Source: CAYLJO01 sp964383905 (GTDB taxonomy: Bacteria; Acidobacteriota; Blastocatellia; Pyrinomonadales; Pyrinomonadaceae). Taken from it: DNA of 64,000 nucleotides. Positions within the stretch are counted from its first letter, which is position 1; every line of letters begins with the position of its first letter. The DNA is taken from contig CAYLJO010000002.1 in assembly GCA_964383905.1 (NCBI GenBank), forward strand, positions 1 through 64,000, written 5' to 3'. Below the pieces are notes generated by a model. That model ran no database searches. It saw only the letters and a program-made list of their open reading frames with translations, and was not told the DNA's origin. Made by a program: the position numbers and the translations under genes. Positions 26,186 to 36,665 of the stretch are shown here, piece by piece.

Positions 26186-28889
26186 AACGGAAGAACTTGA
26201 CGCCATCCTCGACAATGTGACCGCGAAAATACGAACTGCAACGGTCGATTCTTCGACGGTCGAAACAGTTGCCGCCCGCGTGTGGGCCAAAGTCGCAGCC
26301 GAACAAGCGGTGGGGCCAGCCGCCCCGGCGCCCGCCGGGCGCATTCAAGGCTGCGCCGACTTTCAATCGCTCATTCCGGCTTACTTGCGCGGAAGTTTGT
26401 CCGAGGCGCGCTCACTGCTTCTCGAAGACCACACGCACGAGTGTATCCCTTGCCGTAAGGTGCTCAGGCAGGCCCGTTCGGCAGGCGCTACGGCCCCGAC
26501 CAGGGCGCCGTGGCCCGGCGCACAGAAGAAGTACAGGCTACAACCTGTCGTGTTGCGCTGGGGAATCGCTGCCGTGCTGGCCATTGGTATCGGGTTCTTA
26601 GCATTGCCCCTGGCTCATCGCTTCACGCCATTCGGGGAGACTTTTAGCGCGACGGTGCAGGCGGCGGACGGGCTGGTCTTTCGCGTCAGTGGCGCGAAAA
26701 TCTTGCCGGTCAAGGCGGGCGAGAGGGTTCCGGAGGGCGAAATCATACGCACCGCAAAGGATTCGGACGCGGTCGTCCGCCTCGCCGACGGCTCGCTGAT
26801 CGAGATGAAGGGTCGCTCGGAGCTTTCACTCGCCGACAATTCGCAGGGCACGACCGTTCACCTCGACCGCGGCAACATTGTCGTCGAGGCCTCCAGGCAG
26901 CGCGAGCGCCACCTGTATGTGGCTACGGAAGACAGCCTCGTTTCGGTGAAGGGCACAATCTTTTCAGTTAACAGCGGGACGAAGGGCTCGCGCGTGTCGG
27001 TGATCGATGGGGAAGTGCGGATGGAGCACGCCGGCAGGGAACGCGTGCTGCATCCGGGCGATCAGGCCGTCACCCAATCAAGCCTCGAAAATGTGCCCGT
27101 CAAAGACGAGATCGCGTGGAGCCGCAACGCCGACCGCTACGCCCAATTGCTGTCCGGTCTGGCGTCGCTTCGGAAAGAACTCAACAGTGTCCCACGGCCG
27201 GGACTCCGAAACTCTACGCGTCTGCTCGACCTCGCACCCGAGAGGACGGTCGTTTACGCGGGTCTTCCGAATTTAAGCGCCACGCTGAGCGAGTCGCACC
27301 GCATCATTGAGGAGCGTATTAAACAGAATGCGGCCCTTCGCGATTGGTGGGAAAAGGAGCGAGTCCCGGCGGAGAGGGGTCCGGGGCTGGATCAGATGAT
27401 CGAGCGCGTGCGCCGGTTCGGCGAGTATCTGGGCGACGAGATCGCCCTCAGCATCGAAATGGACGAGAGCGGTAAACCCGTCGGGCCGCTCGTCCTCGCC
27501 GAACTGAAAAAATCGGCAGGCTTCAGACCCTTCCTTGAAGAGCAGATGAGATCGCTTCCAAAGAACGGCCCGTCGGTCCGCGTCGTTGACGACCCGCTCG
27601 CGCCGTCTTCGCCGCAGACGGGTGTAAAAACAGGCAACGAGATTTTCGTCTGGATTGACGGCGACCTGCTGGCCGCATCGCCGAAGCTCCAGCAGCTTCA
27701 GGAGCTGGCCGCGAGACTTCGATCAAAGGCCGCGAACAATTTCACCGGCACGCCATTTTATACGCGCATTGCGGATCTCTATCGTGAAGGCACGAGTCTG
27801 GTGGTCGCCGCCGACCTTGAGAAGGTCATTGCGCAACTGGTGCGTGAAGGATCGCCGGCCGCGATCAACGGATCCAAGATCGAGGCTTACCGGCAACTCG
27901 GCCTGCTGGATATGAAACACTTCATCGCCGAGCAGAAGGAGAGCGAAGGGAAGACGAACAGCCGTGCCGTGCTCAGCTTTAACGAGCAGCGTCATGGGAT
28001 CGCTTCCTGGCTCGCCGCGCCGGGGCCGATGGGCGCTCTGGAATACATTTCGCCGGACGCCAACGTCGCCGCCGGCTTCGTCGTGAAAGAGCCCGTCTCG
28101 CTGGTGGATGATCTCCTGAGTTTCCTAGAGATGATCTCTCCTGGGCTCCGGCAGCAGCTCGGCAAATTGGAAGCAGAACACGGCCTTAACATCCGCAATG
28201 ACTTCGCCGCGCCTTTGGGCGGGGAGTTTGCGTTCGCCATTGACGGCCCGATTCTTCCGACGCCGTCGTGGAAAATGGTCTTTGAGGTGAACGATCCGGC
28301 GCGACTCCAGCAGACCTTCGAGCACGTGGTGAATGAATTGAACCGCGCGGCGGCAAAGGACGGTGGGAGGGCGCTCAGTTGGGAGCGTGCGGACATTGGG
28401 GGGAACACTTTCTACACACTGAAGTCCACCGCCTTCGGTCTGGAAGCGGACTATGCTTTCATTAACGGCTACCTGGTGATGGCGCCCAGTCGCGCGCTAG
28501 TCGATCGCGCCCTGCGTTACCGAGAATCGGGTTACACGCTGCTACATTCGCCGCGTTTTACGGCGGCGCTCCCGGCGGATCACAACGCCAACTTCTCGGC
28601 GCTCTTTTATCATGACCTCGCGCCTTTGCTGCAACCTTTGGCCGAGCGCATGGCCGGATCGGCGAAGAGCTTGCCGGAGGAACAGCAAAAGGCTTTGGAG
28701 GCGCTGGCGGCCAATATGCCTCCCACGGTGGCTTACGCTTACGCGCAGGGGGACCGCATCACCTTCGCCGCTAACGCCGAGGGCGGGCCGTTCGGGTTAA
28801 GCCCCGCCAGCCTGCTCGGGATGCCGAATGCTTTCGGCATTCAACACATTCTCCGGGAAGGCTTGCACGAGAAAAACCCGAAGCGTTAA
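26175..28889 (+). CDS. Anti-sigma factor/FecR fusion with large C-terminal DUF3352-like domain
   Basis: A 904-residue single-pass membrane protein. Residues about 58-100 carry a zinc-anti-sigma-like motif (Cys near 60, then HTHECIPC). A membrane helix lies at about 124-149 (LRWGIAAVLAIGIGFLALPL). A FecR domain follows (about 185-300), with DSDAVVRLADGSLIEMKGRS, SVKGTIFSVNSG and the HPGDQAV end. The remaining 600 residues resemble DUF3352-type domains (repeated LVVAADLEKV, FAFAIDGPIL and ALSWERADIG segments). It probably holds the sigma factor at the membrane until a periplasmic signal releases it (inference). Coupled to the sigma gene; the start MKRRTEELD is fixed by that overlap. Confidence 0.8.
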   Translation: MKRRTEELDAILDNVTAKIRTATVDSSTVETVAARVWAKVAAEQAVGPAAPAPAGRIQGCADFQSLIPAYLRGSLSEARSLLLEDHTHECIPCRKVLRQARSAGATAPTRAPWPGAQKKYRLQPVVLRWGIAAVLAIGIGFLALPLAHRFTPFGETFSATVQAADGLVFRVSGAKILPVKAGERVPEGEIIRTAKDSDAVVRLADGSLIEMKGRSELSLADNSQGTTVHLDRGNIVVEASRQRERHLYVATEDSLVSVKGTIFSVNSGTKGSRVSVIDGEVRMEHAGRERVLHPGDQAVTQSSLENVPVKDEIAWSRNADRYAQLLSGLASLRKELNSVPRPGLRNSTRLLDLAPERTVVYAGLPNLSATLSESHRIIEERIKQNAALRDWWEKERVPAERGPGLDQMIERVRRFGEYLGDEIALSIEMDESGKPVGPLVLAELKKSAGFRPFLEEQMRSLPKNGPSVRVVDDPLAPSSPQTGVKTGNEIFVWIDGDLLAASPKLQQLQELAARLRSKAANNFTGTPFYTRIADLYREGTSLVVAADLEKVIAQLVREGSPAAINGSKIEAYRQLGLLDMKHFIAEQKESEGKTNSRAVLSFNEQRHGIASWLAAPGPMGALEYISPDANVAAGFVVKEPVSLVDDLLSFLEMISPGLRQQLGKLEAEHGLNIRNDFAAPLGGEFAFAIDGPILPTPSWKMVFEVNDPARLQQTFEHVVNELNRAAAKDGGRALSWERADIGGNTFYTLKSTAFGLEADYAFINGYLVMAPSRALVDRALRYRESGYTLLHSPRFTAALPADHNANFSALFYHDLAPLLQPLAERMAGSAKSLPEEQQKALEALAANMPPTVAYAYAQGDRITFAANAEGGPFGLSPASLLGMPNAFGIQHILREGLHEKNPKR

Positions 28890-28990
28890 TCGGATGAAGG
28901 GCCAACCGGCGGTCGCGAGCCCCCGCCGGTTGACGCCCCTATAAATTCCGGGCCGCGAATGAGCCGCGAAATATATTGAGGGCACACCTG

Positions 28991-29455
28991 ATGAAGCTGA
29001 TTGCTGTGGCAATTACATCGTGGCTTCTCGGCGCGGCCACTCTCTTGCTCCAACTTTATGAGTATGAAAAGGCTGCAGGGGCTGATGGCCCGGGAGGCGC
29101 TTCAACATCTTCGCTGGTGGCGGCCGTGCTAGGTTTTGCCCTGCTCAGCGTGCCGGGTTTCTATTGGTTAAGGCGGCGTAGCGGAGAGAGCAGACCTGCC
29201 CGGCTTTTCCCACTGAAGCTTGCCATGATCCTTAATGCAACCGTTTTCCTGACCGCCGTGCTTCTGGCCGGTAGAACTTTACCCTTCACAGAGACGTTAT
29301 TGTTTACTGCCACTTTCGTCGTGATCGGCCTGGCGTTCGGTTTGGGATTCGTTTGGAGTTACCGGGCGGAAGTCCCGGCGGCCTCTTCGGAGGGTGGCGC
29401 CGGGTATTCGTCGCTTGCAGGGCTGACTATCATTCGGCATGAACCCAGTAATTGA
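28991..29455 (+). CDS. Small integral membrane protein, first gene of ABC operon
   Basis: A 154-residue protein with four hydrophobic helices: LIAVAITSWLLGAATLLLQL, LVAAVLGFALLSVPGFYWL, LKLAMILNATVFLTAVLLAG and LLFTATFVVIGLAFGLGFVW. No domain recognised. Its stop overlaps the next ABC ATPase start by 17 bases, which argues that it belongs to the transporter operon, perhaps as an accessory membrane subunit. ATG 28991 is preferred over TTG 28976 because it lies directly before the first helix. Confidence 0.75.
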   Translation: MKLIAVAITSWLLGAATLLLQLYEYEKAAGADGPGGASTSSLVAAVLGFALLSVPGFYWLRRRSGESRPARLFPLKLAMILNATVFLTAVLLAGRTLPFTETLLFTATFVVIGLAFGLGFVWSYRAEVPAASSEGGAGYSSLAGLTIIRHEPSN

Positions 29456-30389
29456 TCTTGATGGCCTGAGCGTCGAGTTCGGAGGGCGTCCCGTTCTGAA
29501 AGATTTGCGCGGCGAGTTACGCGGGCGGGCCATCGGTCTGCTCGGACCGAACGGGGCGGGCAAGACGACGTTGATTCATACGCTGCTCGGCTTTCACCCG
29601 CCTTCGAAGGGAAGCGCGCGCATCTTCGGTCAGGACATCACGGCGGGCGCAAAAAAGATCCGCGCCCTCATCGGCTACATGCCGGAGCGGGATTCGTTCA
29701 TCGCCGGGATGAGCTGCGTCAGCTTCGTGAGCCTGATGGCGGAGCTCTCCGGATTGCCACCCGCCGCCGCCCTCGAGCGGGCCCATGAGGCCCTCTACTA
29801 CGTCGGCTTGGGCGAAGCGCGCTACCGGACTCTCGACACTTATTCGCTCGGCATGAAGCAGTTGGCCAAGCTCGCGCAGGCCATCGTCCACGGGCCGAAA
29901 CTAATCTTCCTCGACGAGCCGACCAACGGTCTTGACCCGCCCGCGCGCCAGCGCATGATCCGTCTCATACGCGAGATAGGCGACAGCCGTCAGGCGCACA
30001 TCCTTCTTTCATCGCACCTGCTGCACGACGTCGAGGAGTGCTGCGAGGAGATTCTGATTCTGAAGCAGGGCCGGATCGCCGTTTACTGCAATCTGGAAGG
30101 GGAGCGGAAGGCCAACCAAAAATTTCTCGTCCTGGAGACCCGCGGTGACAATGCCGCTTTCGCGGAGGCCATCGGCGGCCTGGGCTGCGAGTATGCCGTG
30201 ACGGGGGAGCGCAGGATCAAGGTGATCCTGCAGAACGAAGTCGGGGTCCACGACCTGTACCGGGTGGCCGCCGAGCGCGAGGTGCAGATCCGCCGCCTGC
30301 ATTACAAGCGGGACTCGCTGGAAGACATTTTTCTCAAAGCAATGGAAGAGCGCGCCAACGGGGGGGCGCAGGGTGATGGCGGTTTATGA
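29439..30389 (+). CDS. ABC transporter ATP-binding protein (first of two)
   Basis: A 316-residue ATPase. Walker A is GPNGAGKTT; Walker B is LIFLDEPTNGLDP; the H-loop is LLSSHLLHDVEE. The signature motif reads YSLGMKQLAKLAQA rather than SGGMKQR, a mild deviation. A C-terminal extension of about 90 residues is typical of ABC-2 gliding/Nod-type export ATPases. It pairs with the permease at 30376, whose start overlaps its stop by 14 bases. Likely an exporter or membrane-remodelling ABC-2 system; substrate unknown. Confidence 0.9.
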   Translation: MNPVIDLDGLSVEFGGRPVLKDLRGELRGRAIGLLGPNGAGKTTLIHTLLGFHPPSKGSARIFGQDITAGAKKIRALIGYMPERDSFIAGMSCVSFVSLMAELSGLPPAAALERAHEALYYVGLGEARYRTLDTYSLGMKQLAKLAQAIVHGPKLIFLDEPTNGLDPPARQRMIRLIREIGDSRQAHILLSSHLLHDVEECCEEILILKQGRIAVYCNLEGERKANQKFLVLETRGDNAAFAEAIGGLGCEYAVTGERRIKVILQNEVGVHDLYRVAAEREVQIRRLHYKRDSLEDIFLKAMEERANGGAQGDGGL

Positions 30390-31289
30390 GCGCACCTACC
30401 AGCGATACGGGGGAAGTCTGACCCCGGAATGGTCACGATTTTTGATCATCCCTCGTCGCGCCTACCGCGACGTCTTCCGTTCAAAGCTTTTCGTCGCCTT
30501 TCTGGCGGTCTGTTTCATCTACCCGGTTGTCGCGTCCATCCTGATTTATCTTCACCACAACGCGGGCGCGCTAATGATTCTCAAGATTGATGTCAGGGGA
30601 CTCTTACCCATTAACGCTTCATTCTTCGAGACCTTTGTGATCGTCCAGGGGGCGCTCGGATTCTTCCTTAATCTACTGGTCGGCCCGCCGCTCGTCTCCC
30701 GCGACCTTTCAAACAACGCCTTGCCGCTCTACCTTTGCCGCCCGTTTTCACGCGCGGAGTATGTCGCCGGCAAGATGTCGGTGGTGGTAATACTTCTGTC
30801 AATAATCACGTGGATTCCGGGCCTGATCCTGTTCCTGTTTCAAGGTTACCTGGAGGGAGGGGGTTGGCTGGCCGGTAACCTCTGGATCGCCGGCGCCATC
30901 TTTCTCGGGAGCTGGGTCTGGATCCTCCTGCTGGCGCTGCTTTCGCAGACCATCTCCGCCTGGGTCAAATGGAGGGTGATGGCGACGGCCGCGCTGCTCG
31001 GACTTTTCTTCATCCCGTCGATCTTCGGGGAGATGGTCAACACCCTCTTTCTGACCCGCTGGGGTAATCTGATCAGTCTTATGCAGTTGATGAAGACCGT
31101 CTGGGCGGGCCTCTTCAGGGACGAGACCAAGCTGCACGATCACATGCGGGTGGTGCGCAACGGGCGGGTGATGGTGGATGTGCCGTTGGCCATTCCGGTG
31201 TGGAGTGCGTGGGCGATGCTGGCGGTGATCTGCGCGGTCTGCCTGTTGCTGCTGGCACGCAAGGTGCGAGCCTATGAAGTGGTGCGTTG

Positions 31290-31290
<1 letters not shown>
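30376..31290 (+). CDS. ABC-2-type permease (first of two)
   Basis: A 304-residue protein with about six membrane helices, beginning with a cytoplasmic segment (YERTYQRYGGSLTPEWSRF) and a first helix at LFVAFLAVCFIYPVVASILI. FSRAEYVAGKMSVVVILL matches the conserved ABC-2 region after the second helix. It partners with the ATPase at 29439. The stop TGA overlaps the next ATG (TGATG), so translation is coupled. GTG 30373 is an alternative start. Confidence 0.85.
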
Positions 31291-32239
<949 letters not shown>

Positions 32240-32243
<4 letters not shown>

Positions 32244-33106
32244 GTTCGGCAGCCGAGGCCGCGCCGGTCGATAAAAGTTCCAGCGCCTGGCCGTGGGCAC
32301 TCTGGTTGCGTCAGACTGCCGCGATCCTCCGGCTTGAGGTGAAGAAAAATTTTCTGGGGAGGCGCGCGTTCCTGCTCTACCTGCTGGCGCTGATGCCGGT
32401 TCTTCTGTTCGCGCCGATGACTTGGTTCAACGCCGAGGACATCCGCTCCAATTTCGGCTCAGCCACGATGATCTACGCCGCGTTCTACGACGCCCTGGTC
32501 CTGCGCACCGTCATTTTCTTCGGCTGCGCGTGGGTCTTTATGAACCTTTTTCGTGGGGATGTGGTGGACCGGAGCCTGCACTTTTACTTCCTCTCTCCGG
32601 TCCGGCGCGAGGTGCTGGTCTTCGGGAAGTACATTTCAGGTCTGTTGACTTCAGTCATCTTATTCACCGGTACGACGACGGCAACCCTGTCCTCCCTCTA
32701 CTTCGCGCTGGGTTATTCGGCGAGCGTGCGCCAACTGTTGGACGGACCGGGGCTCGGTCGCGCATTAACCTACGTTGGCATGACGGTCCTGGCCTGCGCC
32801 GGTTACGGCGCAGTTTTTCTGCTGGTCGGATTATTCTTTCGCAACCCTGTCATCCCTGCCACCATCATCTACGGGTGGGAGTGGATCAACTTCCTGCTAC
32901 CGCCACTGCTTAAGAAGATAAGCGTCATCCACTACCTGGAATCGATCTCTCCGATTGCGTCCCCTTCGAGCACCCCGTTTGCTATCATTGCAGAGCCGAC
33001 GCCCGCGTGGATTTCGGTTCCCGGCCTCCTCATCATGACTGTGCTCGTGCTCGTGCTGGCGTGCCTGCGGATTCGCCGGATGGAAATTAGGTACGGCGCA
33101 GATTAG
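32240..33106 (+). CDS. ABC-2-type permease (second of two)
   Basis: A 288-residue membrane protein with about six helices. AAILRLEVKKNFLGRRAFLL starts helix one; LHFYFLSPVRREVLVFGKYI is the conserved ABC-2 cytoplasmic loop. It ends with a C-terminal helix (VPGLLIMTVLVLVLACLRI) and basic tail. Coupled to the ATPase at 31290, completing a five-gene operon from 28991. Confidence 0.85.
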
Positions 33107-33192
33107 AATTGCGGTCACGGCATCTGTAGTATACGCGGCGGGGCGAGGACTTACCCTCGCCGCAGGAATATCAATTTCAAGTAGCAGGTCTG

Positions 33193-33690
33193 ATGGCGAT
33201 ACTGAAGATTGTCAGTTATCCGGCCGGTGTGCTGGCGAGGGCCGGCGGTCCGGTTGAGAAGTTCGATGATTCACTGGCGCAACTGGCAAACGACATGTTT
33301 GAGACGATGTACGCCGCGCGCGGCGTCGGTCTGGCTGCGCCGCAGGTCGGGCTCTCGCTCCGGCTGTTCGTGATGGACTGCGAGGGAAGCCGGATTGTCG
33401 CGGCTAATCCGGTCGTCGTCAGCGTGGACGGAGAGCAGGAAGGCGAAGAAGCCTGTCTCTCGCTGGCCAGAATCGGCTCATCGCTTCGCCGCGCGGAGCA
33501 CGTCGTGCTCCGCGCGCAGGATTTAAAAGGCGAGACATTCGAGACGGAGGGCAGGGGACTGACGGCGCGTTGTCTGCAGCATGAAACGGACCATTGCGAC
33601 GGGCTGCTTTTTATTGATCGTCTCTCACCACTGCGACGAGATATGCTCAAGCGCAAGTTTCGCAAGCTGGTCAAGCGGGGAGAGGCATAG
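33193..33690 (+). CDS. def: Peptide deformylase
   Basis: A 165-residue metallo-enzyme that removes formyl groups from nascent N-termini. The three motifs are present: GVGLAAPQVG, EEACLSL (usually EGCLS; here Ala replaces Gly, while the metal-ligand Cys is kept) and QHETDHCDG (usually QHExDHLxG, Leu to Cys). Both His ligands and the catalytic Glu are intact, so activity is expected. Motif drift suggests a type distinct from E. coli Def, or a second copy. No methionyl-tRNA formyltransferase gene follows, unlike the common def-fmt pair. Confidence 0.9.
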   Translation: MAILKIVSYPAGVLARAGGPVEKFDDSLAQLANDMFETMYAARGVGLAAPQVGLSLRLFVMDCEGSRIVAANPVVVSVDGEQEGEEACLSLARIGSSLRRAEHVVLRAQDLKGETFETEGRGLTARCLQHETDHCDGLLFIDRLSPLRRDMLKRKFRKLVKRGEA

Positions 33691-33788
33691 TGCTACCCGT
33701 CGCCGGTTGAGTTTCGCCATATTTAAATCACCTTCTGATGTTTGGCTGTCGTCCTCACCGGAAATTATCGGAAAATCAGGATCATGCG

Positions 33789-35069
33789 ATGAAGATTGGA
33801 ATTGATTACGACCCGTCAATTGACGAGAAGAGGCAAATCGTTGAGGAGTGTATCGAGAATTTCAACGCTTACCTGAATCGCTGGCCGGAGCCGCGGGCGG
33901 TGGACGGGGCGGTGGTGGAATGGCAGGGCGAGGGCTGTTTGATACGCGACATTTATGGCCGTGAGTTTATCGATTGCCTTGGGGGGTTCGGAATCTTTGC
34001 GCTGGGCCATCGCCATCCGCAGGTGATCGCGGCCGTCAAAGCGCAGATGGACCGCCTGGCGCTCCATTCGCAGTGGATGCTCAATCCGACCGCCGCCGAA
34101 GCCGCGCACCGACTGGCCGACATTACCCCAGGCAATTTGCGCAAGACTTTCTGGTGCTCGACGGGGACCGAAGCCGTCGAAGGGGCTCTGAAACTGGCGC
34201 GGCTTTATACCGGCAGGAAGAGATACATCTCGACCATCAATTCGTTTCACGGAAAGACGATGGGCTCGCTGTCCGTGACCGGGCGTGACATCTTCCGCCG
34301 CCCCTTCGAGCCCTTGCTGGATGCGACCTTTGTGCCGTACGGGGACGCGGAGGCGCTGGAAAAAGCGATGGACGAACGGGCGGCGGCGGTGATCCTCGAG
34401 CCGATTCAAGGCGAAGGCGGCGTGAGAGTACCGCCCGACGAATACCTGCCAACGGTGCGCCGTCTCTGCACGGAGCGCGGCGTGCTGCTCATACTCGACG
34501 AGGTGCAGACCGGATTGGGGCGCACCGGCGCAATGTTCGGCACGGATCATTGCGGTGTCGTTCCGGATATTATGTGCCTGGGCAAGGCCCTTTCAGGCGG
34601 CGTGATTCCATGCGCGGCGTTCACTTCGACCGACGAAATCTGGCGCGTGTTTCATCCGAACCCGTTCTATCACACGTCAACCTTCGGCGCGAACCCGCTC
34701 GCCACGACCGCCGCGGCGGCGGCGATTGAAGTGCTGCAGGGGGAGAAACTCGTCGAGCGGTCGGCGGAGATGGGCCGGTATTTCCTCTCCGGTCTAAAGG
34801 CGCTCCAGGAGCACTTTCCGAGATTGATACGTGATGTTCGCGGGCGTGGCTTGCTGATCGGGGTTGAGATCGTTGATGCGCAGGTCGGTGAGTCTTTGGC
34901 GAAGCGAATGTTTGATCGCAACGTGCTCGTCGCTTACACGCTGAACAAGCCCGAAGTGATTCGCATCGAGCCGCCGCTCATCATCGGCAAGGAGCTCATT
35001 GACCGGGCGCTGGCGACATTTGAAGAGGCGCTACATGAGGAGAGCATAGATGCGCAAGATGCTGGTTGA
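33789..35069 (+). CDS. Class III aminotransferase, putrescine/diamine type
   Basis: A 426-residue PLP enzyme. FWCSTGTEAVEGALKLARLY, SFHGKTMGSLSVTGR, LILDEVQTGLGRTGAMF and the PLP lysine in CLGKALSGGVIPCAAF (about residue 265) are clear. The sequence resembles PatA/YgjG putrescine aminotransferases, which convert putrescine to 4-aminobutanal; lysine or ornithine aminotransferase activity cannot be excluded. The aldehyde dehydrogenase gene overlaps its 3' end by 20 bases, fitting oxidation of the aldehyde product. ATG 33789 (MKIGIDYDPS) is chosen over the upstream extension from 33738. Confidence 0.87.
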   Translation: MKIGIDYDPSIDEKRQIVEECIENFNAYLNRWPEPRAVDGAVVEWQGEGCLIRDIYGREFIDCLGGFGIFALGHRHPQVIAAVKAQMDRLALHSQWMLNPTAAEAAHRLADITPGNLRKTFWCSTGTEAVEGALKLARLYTGRKRYISTINSFHGKTMGSLSVTGRDIFRRPFEPLLDATFVPYGDAEALEKAMDERAAAVILEPIQGEGGVRVPPDEYLPTVRRLCTERGVLLILDEVQTGLGRTGAMFGTDHCGVVPDIMCLGKALSGGVIPCAAFTSTDEIWRVFHPNPFYHTSTFGANPLATTAAAAAIEVLQGEKLVERSAEMGRYFLSGLKALQEHFPRLIRDVRGRGLLIGVEIVDAQVGESLAKRMFDRNVLVAYTLNKPEVIRIEPPLIIGKELIDRALATFEEALHEESIDAQDAG

Positions 35070-36543
35070 CGGAAAGTTTGTGGCGAGTCTGTCGGAGGAG
35101 ACCTTTCCGGTGGAAAATCCGGCGACGGAGGAGATCATCGATACGGTGCCGCGGGCGCGCGCCGAGGATGCCGAACGGGCTATCCGGGCGGCCGTTCTGG
35201 CCCAGCAGGAATGGCGCTTTGCGCCGGGCATCGAGAAGTGCGCTGCGTTGCACCCGGTTGCCGAGCGCATTCGCGAGCATCGCGAGGAGGTCGCGAGGCT
35301 ACTAACGCTCGAAGGCGGCAAGCCGCTCATCGAAAACATGGACGAGATCGAATGGGTGGCCGCCTGCTTCGACTACTACGCGGAGGTCGGGCGACATGAG
35401 ATGGGCCGCGTGATCCCGCCGGTGCAGCGCCACCAGATGAATTTCGTCGTCAAAGAGCCTTACGGCGTGGTCGTCTGCATCGTGCCGTGGAACTACCCGT
35501 TGCTGTTGATGTCATGGAAGGTGGCTCCGGCGCTCGCGGCGGGCAATACAGTCATCATCAAGCCGTCGGAATACACCCCGCTCTCGACACTGTTGCTTGC
35601 CGAAGTCGCCTTTCAAGAGCTACCGCCCGGCGTGGTGAATATCGTCACCGGTTACGGGGCGGAGGTTGGCGAGCCGCTCGTCACACACCCACAGACGCCG
35701 GTGATTGCCTTCACCGGAAGCGTCGCGACGGGGCGGCGCATTGCCACGCTCGCAGCCGAGCGCATCAAGAAGGTAAATCTTGAGTTGGGCGGGAATGATC
35801 CGTTTATCGTCTGTGATGACGTAGAACTGGAGACGGCTGCGCGCGGCGCGGTGTGGGCCGCTTATCTCAACATGGGTCAGGTCTGCACGTCGGGTGAACG
35901 CTTCTACGTATTCGAATCGATCGGTGAAGAGTTTACTGAACGCTTCGTCGAATTTACTAAATCGCTCAGGATCGGCAACCCGCTGGGGCCGGACGTTGAC
36001 CTCGGGCCGATGATCTCGGCGGGGCAGCGCGAAAAGGTCGAACGCAAGCTCGATCAGGTGCGCGAGATGGGGGCCGATGTGCTCTACGGCGGGAAGCGCC
36101 CCGCGCAGATGAAAAAGGGCTACTATTTTGAGCCGACGGTCGTCACGAATGTGGACCACTCGATGCCCTTGATGCGCGAAGAGACCTTTGGCCCCATTGC
36201 CCCGATTATGCGAGTGAAGAACATCGAAGAAGCGGTCGCCCTCGCGAACGATTCGGAGTACGGGCTGGGGGCGAACATTCTGACGAATAATCTGGAATAC
36301 GCGATGATGGCGGCTGAGCGGATTAAGGCCGGCACTTTCTGGATCAACGATCCGCTGACGGATAATGACGCCGGGCCGTTCGGCGGCATGCGCCTGTCGG
36401 GGCAGGGGCGCGAGCTTGGCGCTGAAGGGCTGGAGGAGTTTCGCGAGACCAAGCATATCCACCTGGATTACAAGCTTGATGCAAAGCCCTACTGGTATCC
36501 TTACGATTGGAGCAAGGGCCGGAAGACTAAGGGTGAAGGGTGA
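35050..36543 (+). CDS. Aldehyde dehydrogenase (aminobutyraldehyde/succinate-semialdehyde type)
   Basis: A 497-residue NAD(P)-dependent ALDH. IVPWNYPLL (catalytic Asn), FTGSVATGRRIA (NAD loop), LELGGNDPFIV (catalytic Glu) and MGQVCTSGERF (nucleophilic Cys, about residue 279) are all intact. Its position between two class III aminotransferases suggests it oxidises 4-aminobutanal to GABA, succinate semialdehyde to succinate, or both. Substrate choice is inference from context. Translationally coupled to the upstream aminotransferase. Confidence 0.92.
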   Translation: MRKMLVDGKFVASLSEETFPVENPATEEIIDTVPRARAEDAERAIRAAVLAQQEWRFAPGIEKCAALHPVAERIREHREEVARLLTLEGGKPLIENMDEIEWVAACFDYYAEVGRHEMGRVIPPVQRHQMNFVVKEPYGVVVCIVPWNYPLLLMSWKVAPALAAGNTVIIKPSEYTPLSTLLLAEVAFQELPPGVVNIVTGYGAEVGEPLVTHPQTPVIAFTGSVATGRRIATLAAERIKKVNLELGGNDPFIVCDDVELETAARGAVWAAYLNMGQVCTSGERFYVFESIGEEFTERFVEFTKSLRIGNPLGPDVDLGPMISAGQREKVERKLDQVREMGADVLYGGKRPAQMKKGYYFEPTVVTNVDHSMPLMREETFGPIAPIMRVKNIEEAVALANDSEYGLGANILTNNLEYAMMAAERIKAGTFWINDPLTDNDAGPFGGMRLSGQGRELGAEGLEEFRETKHIHLDYKLDAKPYWYPYDWSKGRKTKGEG

Positions 36544-36551
36544 GGTAGCGA

Positions 36552-36615
36552 GAGACGCGGAGATGCGGGGGCACGGCGACGCGGAGAGGGGGAGAGGGGG
36601 AGACGCGGAGACAAA
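36552..36615 (+). repeat. Purine-rich G-run minisatellite-like tract
   Basis: Repeated GACGCGGAGA and GGGGGAGA units, including GGAGAGGGGGAGAGGGGGAG (36582-36601). Almost all purine on the plus strand, between the ALDH and GABA aminotransferase genes. G-runs could form a quadruplex in the transcript. Confidence 0.7.
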
Positions 36616-36665
36616 ACAACATATCGCCGCGTCTCTTTATCACCTGACAGACTTTCCGTATTAGT

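Noticed and set aside
33816..34550. 244-codon minus-strand frame
   Set aside because: Antisense to the class III aminotransferase gene, which has intact motifs.
36552..36615. CRISPR array
   Set aside because: The repeats are short, purine-only and without unique spacers; no cas genes anywhere in the window.
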